NCBI RefSeq assembly: GCF_026225065.1
Contig: NZ_JAMFSB010000355.1
Location: forward strand, 1-38,256
Direction: 5' to 3'
Origin: Paraburkholderia sp.
GTDB taxonomy: Bacteria > Pseudomonadota > Gammaproteobacteria > Burkholderiales > Burkholderiaceae
Length of the DNA: 38,256 nt
Every line of letters begins with the position of its first letter. Positions within the stretch are counted from its first letter, which is position 1. Below the pieces are notes generated by a model. That model ran no database searches. It was not told the origin of the DNA and saw only the letters and a program-made list of their open reading frames with translations. A program made the position numbers and the translations under genes. This document shows, in pieces, positions 25,616 through 34,472 of the stretch.

Positions 25616-25938
25616 TTCTGAACGCCCGACGATGAGTGCTTTTTTGACGTACGGAGCGCCTGGGTATAGACGGACGTGACCGGGCGCCGGTCGCATCCGC
25701 GACCGAAAGGGGGCTCGTTCCGTTTCCTGACAATGGCCCCATCTCATGCCGACACAAGCTCCGCTGGCGCGCGTTCGCCCTCGGCGAGGCGCCAAAGGGC
25801 GTCGCTTAAAAACCGCTTACTGAAACTCAATAATTCAGGAATTTCGCCGTTAACTTATTATCAATGCCAGATTGGCAGGATTGTTGACGCTGCCAATCTG
25901 TGCGCAAGATATACAGAAAGCCAAACGGGGGCGCAGCC
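25616..25938. other. Non-coding stretch after the hydrolase fragment
   Basis: This 323-bp segment has no convincing gene. Its first part (to about 25800) is GC-rich and open in several frames, but no protein family could be recognised; it may be scrambled insertion-sequence or repeat DNA. The last part is AT-rich and contains a perfect inverted repeat just before the autotransporter gene. No full transposase or IS ends were identified. Confidence 0.4.
25868..25900. repeat. Perfect 10-bp inverted repeat before the autotransporter gene
   Basis: CAGATTGGCA (25868-25877) and TGCCAATCTG (25891-25900) flank a 13-nt spacer, 38 bp before the proposed autotransporter ATG. The half-sites contain TTGGCA/TGCCAA, a common form for dimeric regulators. 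It could be an operator or a leader hairpin. No T tract follows. Confidence 0.5.
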
Positions 25939-28593
25939 ATGCGTAACCAGCTGTCTTTGCGGGCGGCCCTTCGGCCGGTCCACGCGATTCGACGCGATTT
26001 ACCCACGCTCAGGCGGCCACACGCTTCCCATGCGTGCTGGCCGACAATGCGCCTGACCCATTGCGCATGCGGCGCTGTCGCCCTATTTCTGGTCGCCGCG
26101 GCGCCAGCATGCGCACAAACGAGCACATGGACCAATACGGGTTCCGGCAACTGGACCACACCGGGGAACTGGGACACCGGGACCGTACCCAGCGCAACGG
26201 TCGGTGCGGATATAGAAAATGGCGGAACAGCGGTCGTGACAAGCAGCGGGCAGACAGTCGGCCTGCTGCAGGTCGGCGTGACCGGAACAGGATCCCTGCT
26301 GATCCAGAACGGCGGTACGCTGACCCAGGCCAGCGGCGCGGCGTTCACCGTGATCGGTACGGGCAGCATCACCATCAACGGCCAAGGGTCGACCTACAGT
26401 ACACCGAACGACCTGCTGCTGGGGCGCGGCACTGGGACCAACGCAATCACGGTTGAAAACGGCGGCCAGCTCTATACGGGCAACGCCTTTGTCGGCGAGG
26501 GCTCGTCCAGCGTCAGCACCAACATCGGTGCAACGGTGACCGGTGCGGGCTCGTATTGGAATGCAGGTGAATTCCTCGGTGTCGGCGGCGGACCGAACGC
26601 CGCGACGCTGACCATTTCCGACGGCGCCACGGTGACCGCGCAAAGTACTGTCGCGATCGAGTCGATCGGATCGGGCGCTGCCGGCATTGCCACGGTGACT
26701 GGCCCCGGCTCCCAGCTACTGTTGCCGGGTACCGCACTTGCCGTCGGCGAATTTATCAACGGCGGCGAGGGCAACGGCACGCTGACGATTTCGAACGGCG
26801 GACTGGTGTCTGCGCAAACCGTGACGCTGGGTGAGTTCGATGCCGGCACCACCGGCGTGCTGAATCTCGACGGCACCTCCAGCGCCCGCGGTGTTCTGGT
26901 AACGACCAGCCTGGCAAAGGATCTCGGCAGCGGCACTGTCAACTTCAACGGAGGCATCCTCCGCGCGGGCGCCAGCAGTTCGAATTTTATCTCCGGATTC
27001 GGTGCGGGCAGCCTCGTGGTCGATACAGGCGGACTGTACCTCGACACAAACGGATTCGACGTCACGATCACGGATGGATTGAGCGGCAGTGGCGGCCTGA
27101 CCAAGATCGGCAGCGGCACCCTGGTTCTGGATAGCGATAACACGCTGAGGGGTAACAGCGAAGTCAGCGCCGGCACACTGGTGGTCGGCGACAGCAGCAG
27201 CAACGCGGTACTCGGCGGCAACCTCACGGTCGACGCGGCCGCAGCGCTGCTCGGGTACGGCACCACAGGCGGCAATCTGACCAACAACGGGACGGTGGTT
27301 CCGGGCGGAACCTCCGGCACGATGGGCGCCTTGTCCGTCGGCGGCAACTACACGCAGGCCAGCACGGCGGCGCTGTCGATCGAGGTAAGCCCGACATCGG
27401 CCTCGCAACTAAAGGTGAGCGGCAGCGCAACGCTCAACGGCGTGCTGGCCATCGTCTACGATCCAGGCACCTACACGGCGACGCAGTACACGATCGTCTC
27501 TGCGGCGAACGGGGTGAGCGGGAAGTTCTCCAGCACCACGGCGACGCTGTCTGGCGGTGCGAATCTCGGCACGCTGCAATCGTCGCTGACGTACGACGCA
27601 AACAGTGCCAATCTCTTACTGGCCAATGCCTTGGCCACGGTCACGACACCGGTAGTCGTCGCCCCGAACGACACGAGCATCTACACAGCCCTTGGCACAG
27701 CGGCGGTTATGAACGCACAGGGCACCACAGCGGCGCTACTCGATCGTACCGGCGGCGCCAGCGCCGCGACCTCGGGCGCGCAAGATGGCTGGATCAGAGC
27801 GACGGGCGAACAGACGAAGGTAGGCGGCTCGAACGGCGAACCGGGCTTCCAGGCGAACCAGTACGGCTTCCTCGCGGGCCTGGAACAACGGCTGGGTGAC
27901 TACACGCTCGGCGTGGCGGGTGGTTACACGCACACCGATCTGGACGAGCAGGTCACCGGCGACTCGGGCGCAACCGACACGCTGCGTGCGGCACTCTACG
28001 CGAGCCGCTGGCTAGGGCCGCTAAGCGTCTCCGGCACGTTGGGCTACGGACTCGACTTCCTGTCGCAGAAGCGGCCGTTTGCTGGCATCGGGACGGCCGA
28101 GGGCGATCACATGGGTCAGGAGTTCACGACAGGTGCGCAGGCGGCCCTGCCCTTGACGCTCGGCAGCGTTGTGCTGACGCCGCGTGTGGGTCTGCGCTAC
28201 GCGTACTTCCACGCGGACAGCTTCGGCGAGAGCGGAGCGGCAGCCCAGAATCTCGACGTCGGTCCGGACAACCCCCACAGCCTGCAACCCTACGCGGAGC
28301 TTACGCTCGACAAGGCCTTTGGCGATGTACTCAAACCGGTGAACGTGCAGTTGCGCGTGGGCTACGCGCGCGAATTGCTCGATACGGGGCGCGCCGTGAG
28401 CGTGGCATCGCAGGACCAAACGCTCTTCACAGCGCCGGGCGTGAGCCTGCCGCGCGGCTATCTCACGACGGGCATCAGCATCGGCTTGCAACCGGTGAAG
28501 AACCTCATGGTCTCACTGGGCTATGACGCGCTCATCAACACGACGCACGCGTCGGCCCAGGCGGGCACACTGAAGGCCGAATACCGCTTCTGA
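25939..28593 (+). CDS. Type Va autotransporter (AIDA-like) outer-membrane protein
   Basis: An 884-residue autotransporter. The N-terminus is a long signal region of about 60 residues with a basic stretch and a hydrophobic core (CGAVALFLVAAAPACAQ). Starting at the ATG at 26047 would leave only the core; 25939 is preferred because GGGGG precedes it. The passenger (about 60-600) is a repetitive beta-helix with units such as ATLTISDGATVTAQSTVAIE, GTLTISNGGLVSAQTVTLGE and the autotransporter-associated GGLTKIGSGTLVLDSDNTL. The C-terminal barrel (about 620-884) has GWIRATGEQTKVGGS, YGFLAGLEQRLGDYTLGVAG and ends in the membrane-insertion signature AEYRF. Likely surface adhesin or biofilm factor; no protease motif was seen. 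Confidence 0.93.
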   Translation: MRNQLSLRAALRPVHAIRRDLPTLRRPHASHACWPTMRLTHCACGAVALFLVAAAPACAQTSTWTNTGSGNWTTPGNWDTGTVPSATVGADIENGGTAVVTSSGQTVGLLQVGVTGTGSLLIQNGGTLTQASGAAFTVIGTGSITINGQGSTYSTPNDLLLGRGTGTNAITVENGGQLYTGNAFVGEGSSSVSTNIGATVTGAGSYWNAGEFLGVGGGPNAATLTISDGATVTAQSTVAIESIGSGAAGIATVTGPGSQLLLPGTALAVGEFINGGEGNGTLTISNGGLVSAQTVTLGEFDAGTTGVLNLDGTSSARGVLVTTSLAKDLGSGTVNFNGGILRAGASSSNFISGFGAGSLVVDTGGLYLDTNGFDVTITDGLSGSGGLTKIGSGTLVLDSDNTLRGNSEVSAGTLVVGDSSSNAVLGGNLTVDAAAALLGYGTTGGNLTNNGTVVPGGTSGTMGALSVGGNYTQASTAALSIEVSPTSASQLKVSGSATLNGVLAIVYDPGTYTATQYTIVSAANGVSGKFSSTTATLSGGANLGTLQSSLTYDANSANLLLANALATVTTPVVVAPNDTSIYTALGTAAVMNAQGTTAALLDRTGGASAATSGAQDGWIRATGEQTKVGGSNGEPGFQANQYGFLAGLEQRLGDYTLGVAGGYTHTDLDEQVTGDSGATDTLRAALYASRWLGPLSVSGTLGYGLDFLSQKRPFAGIGTAEGDHMGQEFTTGAQAALPLTLGSVVLTPRVGLRYAYFHADSFGESGAAAQNLDVGPDNPHSLQPYAELTLDKAFGDVLKPVNVQLRVGYARELLDTGRAVSVASQDQTLFTAPGVSLPRGYLTTGISIGLQPVKNLMVSLGYDALINTTHASAQAGTLKAEYRF

Positions 28594-29220
28594 ACGCGGG
28601 GGAGGAAATCGGCTTACAGAAATTTATTTGTTTGAGGAATGGATTATTCGACGCTTGTTGTTCCGTGACCTCTCATATATTTCTTTTAAGCCATGGAATA
28701 ATCCGGATCGAATTCCGTTGCAGCCCTTCGCAACTCTCTGGCCGTCCACGGGAAAGGCGCAGCGGCGCGGCTTAGCACCGAGTGGCCGACGTTCCGAGGC
28801 GTTCCCGGTTGAATCACATCAACCGGCGCTCGCGCCAATTGCTTGCACGCGACAAACAAACGTTGACAAAAAATTATTGTGACTTGGTAAGGTCACGCAA
28901 CTCATTTACGTGAAGCCCCAAAGCGAAGCGCGATAAGCGTAAGTCCGCCGCCACGCGCTGCAGGATAGTCGTTGTGATCGCCTCGAAATCCGGGGTTAGC
29001 TGTCGATACAACAATGACTACGATTAGTAGTCCGATTCGTATATAGCTTTCAAACTCGAACTCATTGTGTCTGAAGCGCCGCCTGCGCAGGCGGCTCGTT
29101 GGCACACGCGCAGCGCTTGAAGGGATTCGGCGTATCCACGCCGTCGATCGCGAGGGGGAATTCATAAGACTTCTCCTCGCAAAACAATGTAGGCCATCAC
29201 TGACAACTATGAGGGGTGAA
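28594..29220. other. Leader/promoter region of the TonB-dependent receptor gene
   Basis: This 627-bp gap contains no recognised gene. Near 28863-28896 an AT-rich segment carries TTGACA followed by GTGAC...GTCAC half-sites (28880-28884, 28892-28896), a possible promoter/operator for the receptor gene, though no clear -10 box is visible. A perfect 18-bp palindrome lies at 29078-29095. The frame upstream of the receptor ATG is open back to 29065 but does not look coding. Confidence 0.4.
29078..29095. repeat. Perfect 18-bp GC-rich palindrome
   Basis: GCCGCCTGC immediately followed by GCAGGCGGC, with no spacer, about 125 bp before the TonB-dependent receptor start. It may be a regulator site or a very stable cruciform/hairpin element in the leader. 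No T tract follows. Confidence 0.45.
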
Positions 29221-31923
29221 ATGAAACAACGAGCAATGGCGTTAGCCATTCGAAGAGTCGTCTGGGCTGAGCTCGCACTGACGACCGCAATCGCTGCTCC
29301 AGCGTTTGCGCAAAGCCAGCCGGCCGCCATAGCAACGCCGGCAGCCGCTGCTGCGGCTTCAGGCACGGCGGCGGCGGCCGCTCCGGCAGCGGCATCGGGC
29401 GCAGCAGCATCGGCGGCCAACAAGAACGTCAAGCAACTACAGACGTTTCAGGTCACGGGCTCGCTGATCCGCCAGGCGGACAAAGTGGGCTTCCAGCAGG
29501 TTCAGGTGATCACCACGAAGGACATTCAGAACTCGGGGGAAAAAAGTGTTTCGGACTACGTGCGTTCCATTTCCGCGAACTCGGCCAACAGCTGGGGGGA
29601 ATCCACGTCTGACAGCTTTGCCGCTGGCGGTGCCGGCATCGCACTGCGCGGCCTGAGCGAAAAATACACGCTGGTGCTGGTCGACGGTCAACGTGTTGCA
29701 CCGTTTGCATTCGCGGTCAACGGCAGCGATCAGTTTTTCGACCTGAACACCCTTCCTATAGATGCAATCGACCGCATCGAAGTGGTGAAGACGGGCGCCG
29801 TCTCGCAGTACGGCTCTGACGCGATCGGCGGCGTGGTGAACATCATCACCAAGCACGATTTCCAGGGCTTGCAACTCGACGGGAGCTATGGCGGCGCGAC
29901 ACAAGGCGGCGGGGGCACGACCAAGTTCGGCATTCTTGGCGGCTTCGGCAATCTGACGTCCGACGGCTATAACATCACGGCAACCGCGAGCTACTACAAG
30001 TCGAACGGTTACACGCTGGCCGATCGCGACACGACAGAGAATCAGGACTTCAGCAACCAGATGTTTGGCGGCTCAGTCCAGCAGCCGTCGTACTTCCTGA
30101 ATCCCACTACGGGTGTCGCGACGCCGTTCGGCTGCGCCGGCGGCAAGATTGCGCCCGCCTCCTCCAGCATCATTGCGTCGCAAACCGGCGCGATCAATAG
30201 CGGCAATGTGTGTCTAAGGAATACGGCTGAAGACACGTCGATCGAGCCGATGACGGAGCGTTTCAGCGCCAAGGTTCACGGCGACTTCAAGATCAACGAT
30301 ACAACGACCGCGTACGCCGATCTCTGGGAAAGCAACAACACGACGACGACCAATGACGGTCCCGTCGTCCTTGGCAACAGCCTGCAGTTCAACCCGGCCA
30401 CCAAGACCGTGTCGCCGTTCACGGCCGTTGTACCCGCCAACAATCCATTCAACACGACGGGCGTGGCTCAGGAACTGTTTGGCACCTTGCCGGGTACGTT
30501 CGGCTCGACCACGGATGCAAACTACTGGCGTGCAGCAACTGGTGTGAAGGGCAGCTTCACGACCGGCCAGGAAGACTGGGACTGGAATGCCGGGTACACG
30601 CATTCGATGAGCACGGTGAGCAACACGCTCGGAAACTATGTCAATCCGATCGCGTTGACCTCCGCGCTGAACAACGGCACGCTTAATTTCGTGAATCCGT
30701 CGGCTACGCCGGGTGCCGTGAGCAGCATCCTGACTACGGCGAACAACCTGGGCATTTCGAAGCTCGATGCGCTCGATACAACTCTCGCGACACCCAACCT
30801 GTTCCATCTGCCGACCGGTGACGTCGGCCTGGGTCTGGGTGCGCAGTTCCTGCACGAAAGCGAGCTGATCGAGGAAGGCGCCAACTACCTGAACGGCACG
30901 ACGCTGGGACCGAACCTCCAGACGGTGGACGGTGAGCGCAACGTGGCTGCGGTGTACTACCAGGTCGACGTTCCGCTGATCAACAAGATGCTGACGTTCA
31001 GCCAGTCGGGCCGCTATGACCACTACAGCGACTTCGGCGGCGCGTTCTCGCCGCGTTTCGCACTGCGCTTCCAGCCGATCCAGCAGTTCACCACGTACGC
31101 CTCGTACAATCGCGGCTTCCGCGCGCCGGAGTTCCTCGAAAACACGAATTCGTCGAACATCGGCATCCAGCCGATCGGGCCGAATGGGCAGGACGAAAAT
31201 GTCATCACCAAGGGCAATCCGAACCTGCAGCCGGAACGTACGAAAAACTACAACATCGGCTTCGAACTGTCGCCCACCCGTACGACCGACATCGGCTTCG
31301 ACTGGTACAAGATTCACGTCGACAAGGCGATCGGCACGCAGCTTGATCCGAGCGGCACGGTACTGAACGCGGACGGTTCGATTGCGTTCGAGACCAACCA
31401 ATACGAGAACCTCGGTTCATTCGATACGGACGGCTTTGAAATGACGTTCGCGCAATCGCTACCGACCAAGATTGGTACCTTCAAGCTGTCGGGCGATTGG
31501 GGCTATGTGTGGCACTTCGACATGAGCGGTATCGGCGGCCTCGCCTCGACGGTCGATGGCGCGGGTAACGACTTGACGCTTGCGCAACCGTTCGGCGGTT
31601 CGTTCCCGCGCTGGAAGGGCAACACGGATCTTTCGTGGAATTTCCACCAGTGGAATGCCGACCTGGCATGGCAGTACACCGGTCCGTACTCTAACGCGCT
31701 GGGTCTGAACTTCTCGACCGCGTCGTATAGCGTGTTCAACCTTAACGTTGCGTACACGGGCTTCAAACACTGGACGGTCTACGGCGGCATGAACAACATT
31801 TTCAACCGCGCGCCCCCGTTCGATCCGGAGTGGCTGAGCCAGATTGACCAGACCGGCTACGACCAATCGCTATATACGTATGAGGGTCGTTTCCTGCAGA
31901 TCGGCGCGACCTACAAGTTTTAA
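29221..31923 (+). CDS. TonB-dependent outer-membrane receptor
   Basis: A 900-residue receptor for energy-driven uptake. A signal peptide (ELALTTAIAAPAFAQ) is followed by an extreme Ala-rich linker to about residue 65. The plug domain has TFQVTGSLIRQADKVGFQQV, IALRGLSEKYTLVLVDGQRV, DAIDRIEVVKTGAVSQYGSD and AIGGVVNIITKHDF. The 22-strand barrel follows (PRFALRFQPIQQFTTYASYN, NPNLQPERTKNYNIGFELSP) and ends TYKF. The GSLI-type plug resembles receptors for larger organic molecules, but the ligand cannot be read from sequence. No STN signalling domain is present, so it does not act through a sigma/anti-sigma pair. GAGGGG lies just before the ATG. The gene ends at a strong terminator and appears monocistronic. 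Confidence 0.93.
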   Translation: MKQRAMALAIRRVVWAELALTTAIAAPAFAQSQPAAIATPAAAAAASGTAAAAAPAAASGAAASAANKNVKQLQTFQVTGSLIRQADKVGFQQVQVITTKDIQNSGEKSVSDYVRSISANSANSWGESTSDSFAAGGAGIALRGLSEKYTLVLVDGQRVAPFAFAVNGSDQFFDLNTLPIDAIDRIEVVKTGAVSQYGSDAIGGVVNIITKHDFQGLQLDGSYGGATQGGGGTTKFGILGGFGNLTSDGYNITATASYYKSNGYTLADRDTTENQDFSNQMFGGSVQQPSYFLNPTTGVATPFGCAGGKIAPASSSIIASQTGAINSGNVCLRNTAEDTSIEPMTERFSAKVHGDFKINDTTTAYADLWESNNTTTTNDGPVVLGNSLQFNPATKTVSPFTAVVPANNPFNTTGVAQELFGTLPGTFGSTTDANYWRAATGVKGSFTTGQEDWDWNAGYTHSMSTVSNTLGNYVNPIALTSALNNGTLNFVNPSATPGAVSSILTTANNLGISKLDALDTTLATPNLFHLPTGDVGLGLGAQFLHESELIEEGANYLNGTTLGPNLQTVDGERNVAAVYYQVDVPLINKMLTFSQSGRYDHYSDFGGAFSPRFALRFQPIQQFTTYASYNRGFRAPEFLENTNSSNIGIQPIGPNGQDENVITKGNPNLQPERTKNYNIGFELSPTRTTDIGFDWYKIHVDKAIGTQLDPSGTVLNADGSIAFETNQYENLGSFDTDGFEMTFAQSLPTKIGTFKLSGDWGYVWHFDMSGIGGLASTVDGAGNDLTLAQPFGGSFPRWKGNTDLSWNFHQWNADLAWQYTGPYSNALGLNFSTASYSVFNLNVAYTGFKHWTVYGGMNNIFNRAPPFDPEWLSQIDQTGYDQSLYTYEGRFLQIGATYKF

Positions 31924-31952
31924 GGAGCATCGGATGTTTGAGTAGCCTTTTC

Positions 31953-32008
31953 AAGGCCGTTCCGGTTTTCGGATTCCCCTCCCTTGTCATCGGAGCGGCC
32001 TTTTTTTT
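31953..32008 (+). terminator. Rho-independent terminator of the receptor gene
   Basis: AAGGCCGTTCCG (31953-31964) pairs with CGGAGCGGCCTT (31991-32002) with one wobble, and the stem runs into eight T residues (32001-32008). The loop is long (about 26 nt), but the stem and T tract are convincing. It lies 30 nt after the receptor stop. Confidence 0.8.
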
Positions 32009-32089
32009 GAATTATTGATGACCGTCCAGGCAGAATTCACCGAAGCGCAGCAAGGAAGCTGCACCACGCAAGCGCAGCTACCGGCAATA

Positions 32090-32686
32090 CTATCGCGAGC
32101 AGGGGAGCTCGACGAATTCCAGCGAGTCCTTCCAGCACTCTTCCGCATTCATCCGGTCACCCTCGCTCGGCCGCCCCGCCGATTGATGCTCGATCACCTC
32201 GCAGTTCCCAATCAGATCGGAGAGCATCTCCACCAGTAGCTCTCTGTTAGCCGCATCGAATGTCGATAACGCCAGGTCAGCGACCTCCCGGAGAATCATC
32301 GGCAGTCGGCGAGCCAGAGAGGACCCAGCATCCGTCAACTGCAACTCCGTCACCCTGCGGTCCGAGCCAGAGCGAATGCGCGTAACCATGCCCCGCTCCT
32401 CCAGCAAGGTGAGAAGTCGTGATGTTCTCGCCATCTCGATGCCACTGCTCTGCGCTAGCGTTTTCAACGATGCCGATTCGCCCGTCGAAATGAGAAATAA
32501 AAGAGTCGCCTGGACATTCGTAATGCCCAACTGTTTGAGCAACTGCTTGTCCATCAGATTCGCTAACCTAAGTCGCGCGAGTCGTAGCAGGTGGCCAATA
32601 TTTCTGGTCATCATGGCGACGTTCGGCTTCGCCGTGTCCTCCTGAGCAGATACCGCGCCAGACCCGCTTTCGTTTTCGACGTTCAC
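32090..32686 (-). CDS. MarR family transcriptional regulator
   Basis: A 198-residue regulator with a winged HTH at about 55-125: LGITNVQATLLFLISTGESA, LKTLAQSSGIEMARTSRLLT, then the wing LLEERGMVTRIRSGSDRRVT. The dimerisation helices flank it. It is longer than most MarR proteins, with ~25 polar residues before the first helix and a C-terminal tail ending ECWKDSLEFVELPCSR. The start is a GTG with AGGAGAGGG upstream; an internal ATG would give a shorter form starting MTRNIGHLL. It converges on the TonB receptor and is divergent from mntP, with 459 bp between. The target and ligand are unknown. Confidence 0.88.
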   Translation of the reverse strand: MNVENESGSGAVSAQEDTAKPNVAMMTRNIGHLLRLARLRLANLMDKQLLKQLGITNVQATLLFLISTGESASLKTLAQSSGIEMARTSRLLTLLEERGMVTRIRSGSDRRVTELQLTDAGSSLARRLPMILREVADLALSTFDAANRELLVEMLSDLIGNCEVIEHQSAGRPSEGDRMNAEECWKDSLEFVELPCSR

Positions 32687-32938
32687 TCACCCTCTCCTGC
32701 GCTCGACCACGGAAAATTCCCAACGGACACGCAAGTGCCGAACCGCCTCGCGATGATGAGGTGTTAGCCTTCCTTGCCTGGACGACCCAGCGTTGCCCAC
32801 CTTGGTCCAGATTCCTTTCCGGACATCGTGGTAAACGACGCGGCCACCGGCGCTATTCCTTCCATATTTTGCAGTACTGTATTGCTCGGATATCTTCCCT
32901 TCGCAGCCGCACACGGCGGTCAGATGCAGCGCCAAATA

Positions 32939-32967
32939 TTACACAAACCTTTCGCCCGTGATATGCT
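32939..32967 (+). promoter_or_regulatory. Putative mntP promoter
   Basis: TTACAC (32939-32944) and TATGCT (32962-32967) are spaced 17 bp. Transcription would begin near 32974, right at the 5' end of the riboswitch. The rest of the MarR-mntP gap (32687-32938) shows no gene and should hold the MarR promoter. Confidence 0.5.
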
Positions 32968-32974
32968 GACTCCT

Positions 32975-33143
32975 GTCTTTGGGGAGTAGCCGGCTTCTAC
33001 CCAGAAGCGCCTGCGTCAACATTCTCGGTCGAACAGACCGTGGTGCAGGTAGCCGTTTGGTTGGCAAGACCATCGACGCACCGCGCAACTGGTCGGGCGC
33101 GACGGTGTGTCGTGGTGTTCAGCCCGACCTTGAGCGCCTACTC
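32975..33143 (+). ncRNA. yybP-ykoY manganese riboswitch upstream of mntP
   Basis: The leader contains the family hallmarks GGGGAGTAGCC (32981-32991), then a stem (GGCTTCTA / AAGCGCC), and GCGTCAACATTCTC (33013-33026), followed by further paired GC-rich segments up to the ATG. The yybP-ykoY class binds Mn2+ between the two conserved loops and switches on Mn efflux genes such as mntP, which is exactly the downstream gene. CTACTC (33138-33143), immediately before the ATG, can pair with GAGTAG (32984-32989) of the conserved loop, suggesting that metal binding frees the start region. The 3' limit of the element is approximate. Confidence 0.88.
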
Positions 33144-33145
33144 TT

Positions 33146-33715
33146 ATGAATCCTGTCGCAATACTGTTTCTCGCTTTCGCCATGTCCACCGACGCCTTCG
33201 CGGCCGCCATCGGCAAAGGCGCGACGCTCCATCGTCCGCGCTGGTGCGAGGCCCTCAGAACGGGGCTGATCTTCGGCGTCATTGAAGCGCTGACGCCATT
33301 GATCGGATGGTTCCTCGGCCAAGCCGCCGCTCAATACGTCTCATCATGGGATCACTGGATCGCCTTCACGCTGCTGTTCATGCTTGGCGCGCGCATGGTC
33401 TTCAACAGCGTTAGAGCCAGAAAGGTCGAAGAGACGAAACCCGCGACTCACTCGTTCTGGTTGCTTGCGCTAACAGGCTTTGCCACAAGTATCGATGCTA
33501 TGGCGGTCGGCGCGGGCCTCGCCTTTGTCGACGTCAACATCTATTCGACGGCGGCGGCGATCGGTCTCGCCACCATGACGATGGTCACCATCGGGGTGAT
33601 GCTTGGCCGTTTCCTCGGCCATGTAGCGGGCAGGCGCGCGGAGATGGCCGGAGGCGTAGTACTGATCGGAATAGGCAGCGCGATACTTGCTGAACACCTG
33701 CAGGTATTCAGCTAA
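33146..33715 (+). CDS. mntP: Manganese efflux pump MntP
   Basis: A 189-residue inner-membrane protein with six hydrophobic segments. It shows the duplicated MntP signature: [20 protein letters not shown] near the N-terminus and [20 protein letters not shown] in the second half, each with the Asp needed for Mn2+ transport. Length and spacing match the family. It exports excess Mn2+ and protects against manganese toxicity. The start ATG at 33146 is the first after the riboswitch; no strong Shine-Dalgarno is visible (GAGCGCC at 33132-33138), consistent with structure-controlled initiation. It is a single-gene unit. Confidence 0.95.
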   Translation: MNPVAILFLAFAMSTDAFAAAIGKGATLHRPRWCEALRTGLIFGVIEALTPLIGWFLGQAAAQYVSSWDHWIAFTLLFMLGARMVFNSVRARKVEETKPATHSFWLLALTGFATSIDAMAVGAGLAFVDVNIYSTAAAIGLATMTMVTIGVMLGRFLGHVAGRRAEMAGGVVLIGIGSAILAEHLQVFS

Positions 33716-33786
33716 CCGCAGTTACCGGGCACGGAGTGGACCCGGCGGTCTTCGGGGGCTGTATGGGAGCCATTGACGCAGAGCGC

Positions 33787-34458
33787 CTAGCCCGCGGAAA
33801 GCAAACGGGCAACCTGATCCGATTTAGTCTGCACTGCGATATCTTCCGCCGTCATTCCGCGGTTGTCCTTTAACGCCCGGTCCGCACCGCGAGCAATCAG
33901 CAATCGGGCGGTGTCCGCGCGATCGTATCCCGCGGCCCACATCAGCGCGGTGAGATCGTTCTTGTAGGCGCGATTCACGTCGACCCCAGCATCGAGCAAC
34001 CGGCTCACCACCTTCGTTTGTCCCTGTCCCGCCGCGTACTCCATGGCAGTCTTGCCGATGCGATCGGTAGTGGCAGGATCCGCACCGTGCGCGAGTAGCA
34101 GCGCAACGATCTCATCAAAACCACCGTACGCTGCGGCCATCAATGGCGTGACGCCCGGCGCGTCCATGTGCTGGACGTTCGCGCCGTGTTCGATCAGCAT
34201 GCGCACCATAGCCACATCGCCTTTTTTGCACGCAGTGATCAACGCGGTATCGCCGATGCGATTCATGGCATCCACGGCCGCCCCGCTCTGAAGCGCCGCG
34301 AGAACCGACGCCTGGTTACCGTCTTTCGCGGCAACCAGCAATTGCCGGTTGGTCTCTCCAATGCCTTCGCCTTGCGCATACGCGGGCAAGTACACGCCGA
34401 ATGCACCAGCCAGGAGCAGAACCACAGTCGCGATATATCGGATGACGGTCTCTTTCAT
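33787..34458 (-). CDS. Exported ankyrin-repeat protein
   Basis: A 223-residue protein with a signal peptide (VVLLLAGAFGVYLPAYAQ), so it should be periplasmic. The rest is about five ankyrin repeats: NRQLLVAAKDGNQASVLAAL, GDTALITACKKGDVAMVRML, GVTPLMAAAYGGFDEIVALL, GKTAMEYAAGQGQTKVVSRL and DLTALMWAAGYDRADTARLL, plus a short end repeat. It is the third gene of the quinoprotein dehydrogenase operon, starting 14 nt after the cytochrome stop, with GGAGGGG before the ATG. A longer open frame upstream overlaps the cytochrome gene and is not preferred. Ankyrin repeats bind proteins, so a scaffold or chaperone role for the periplasmic dehydrogenase/cytochrome pair is a reasonable guess, unproven. Confidence 0.85.
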   Translation of the reverse strand: MKETVIRYIATVVLLLAGAFGVYLPAYAQGEGIGETNRQLLVAAKDGNQASVLAALQSGAAVDAMNRIGDTALITACKKGDVAMVRMLIEHGANVQHMDAPGVTPLMAAAYGGFDEIVALLLAHGADPATTDRIGKTAMEYAAGQGQTKVVSRLLDAGVDVNRAYKNDLTALMWAAGYDRADTARLLIARGADRALKDNRGMTAEDIAVQTKSDQVARLLSAG

Positions 34459-34472
34459 GGTACCCCTCCCCG

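Noticed and set aside
25563..25800. Possible insertion-sequence fragment
   Set aside because: The DNA is GC-rich and open in several frames, but no transposase motif, terminal repeat or target duplication could be seen, so no mobile element is called.
26472..27408. Long minus-strand frames (291 and 230 codons)
   Set aside because: Antisense to the repetitive autotransporter passenger; the Pro/Ser/Leu bias mirrors the Gly/Thr/Asn repeats of the real gene.
30214..31401. 395-codon open frame on the minus strand
   Set aside because: It lies entirely antisense to the TonB-dependent receptor, is Arg/Val-rich as expected of a GC-rich shadow frame, and matches no family.
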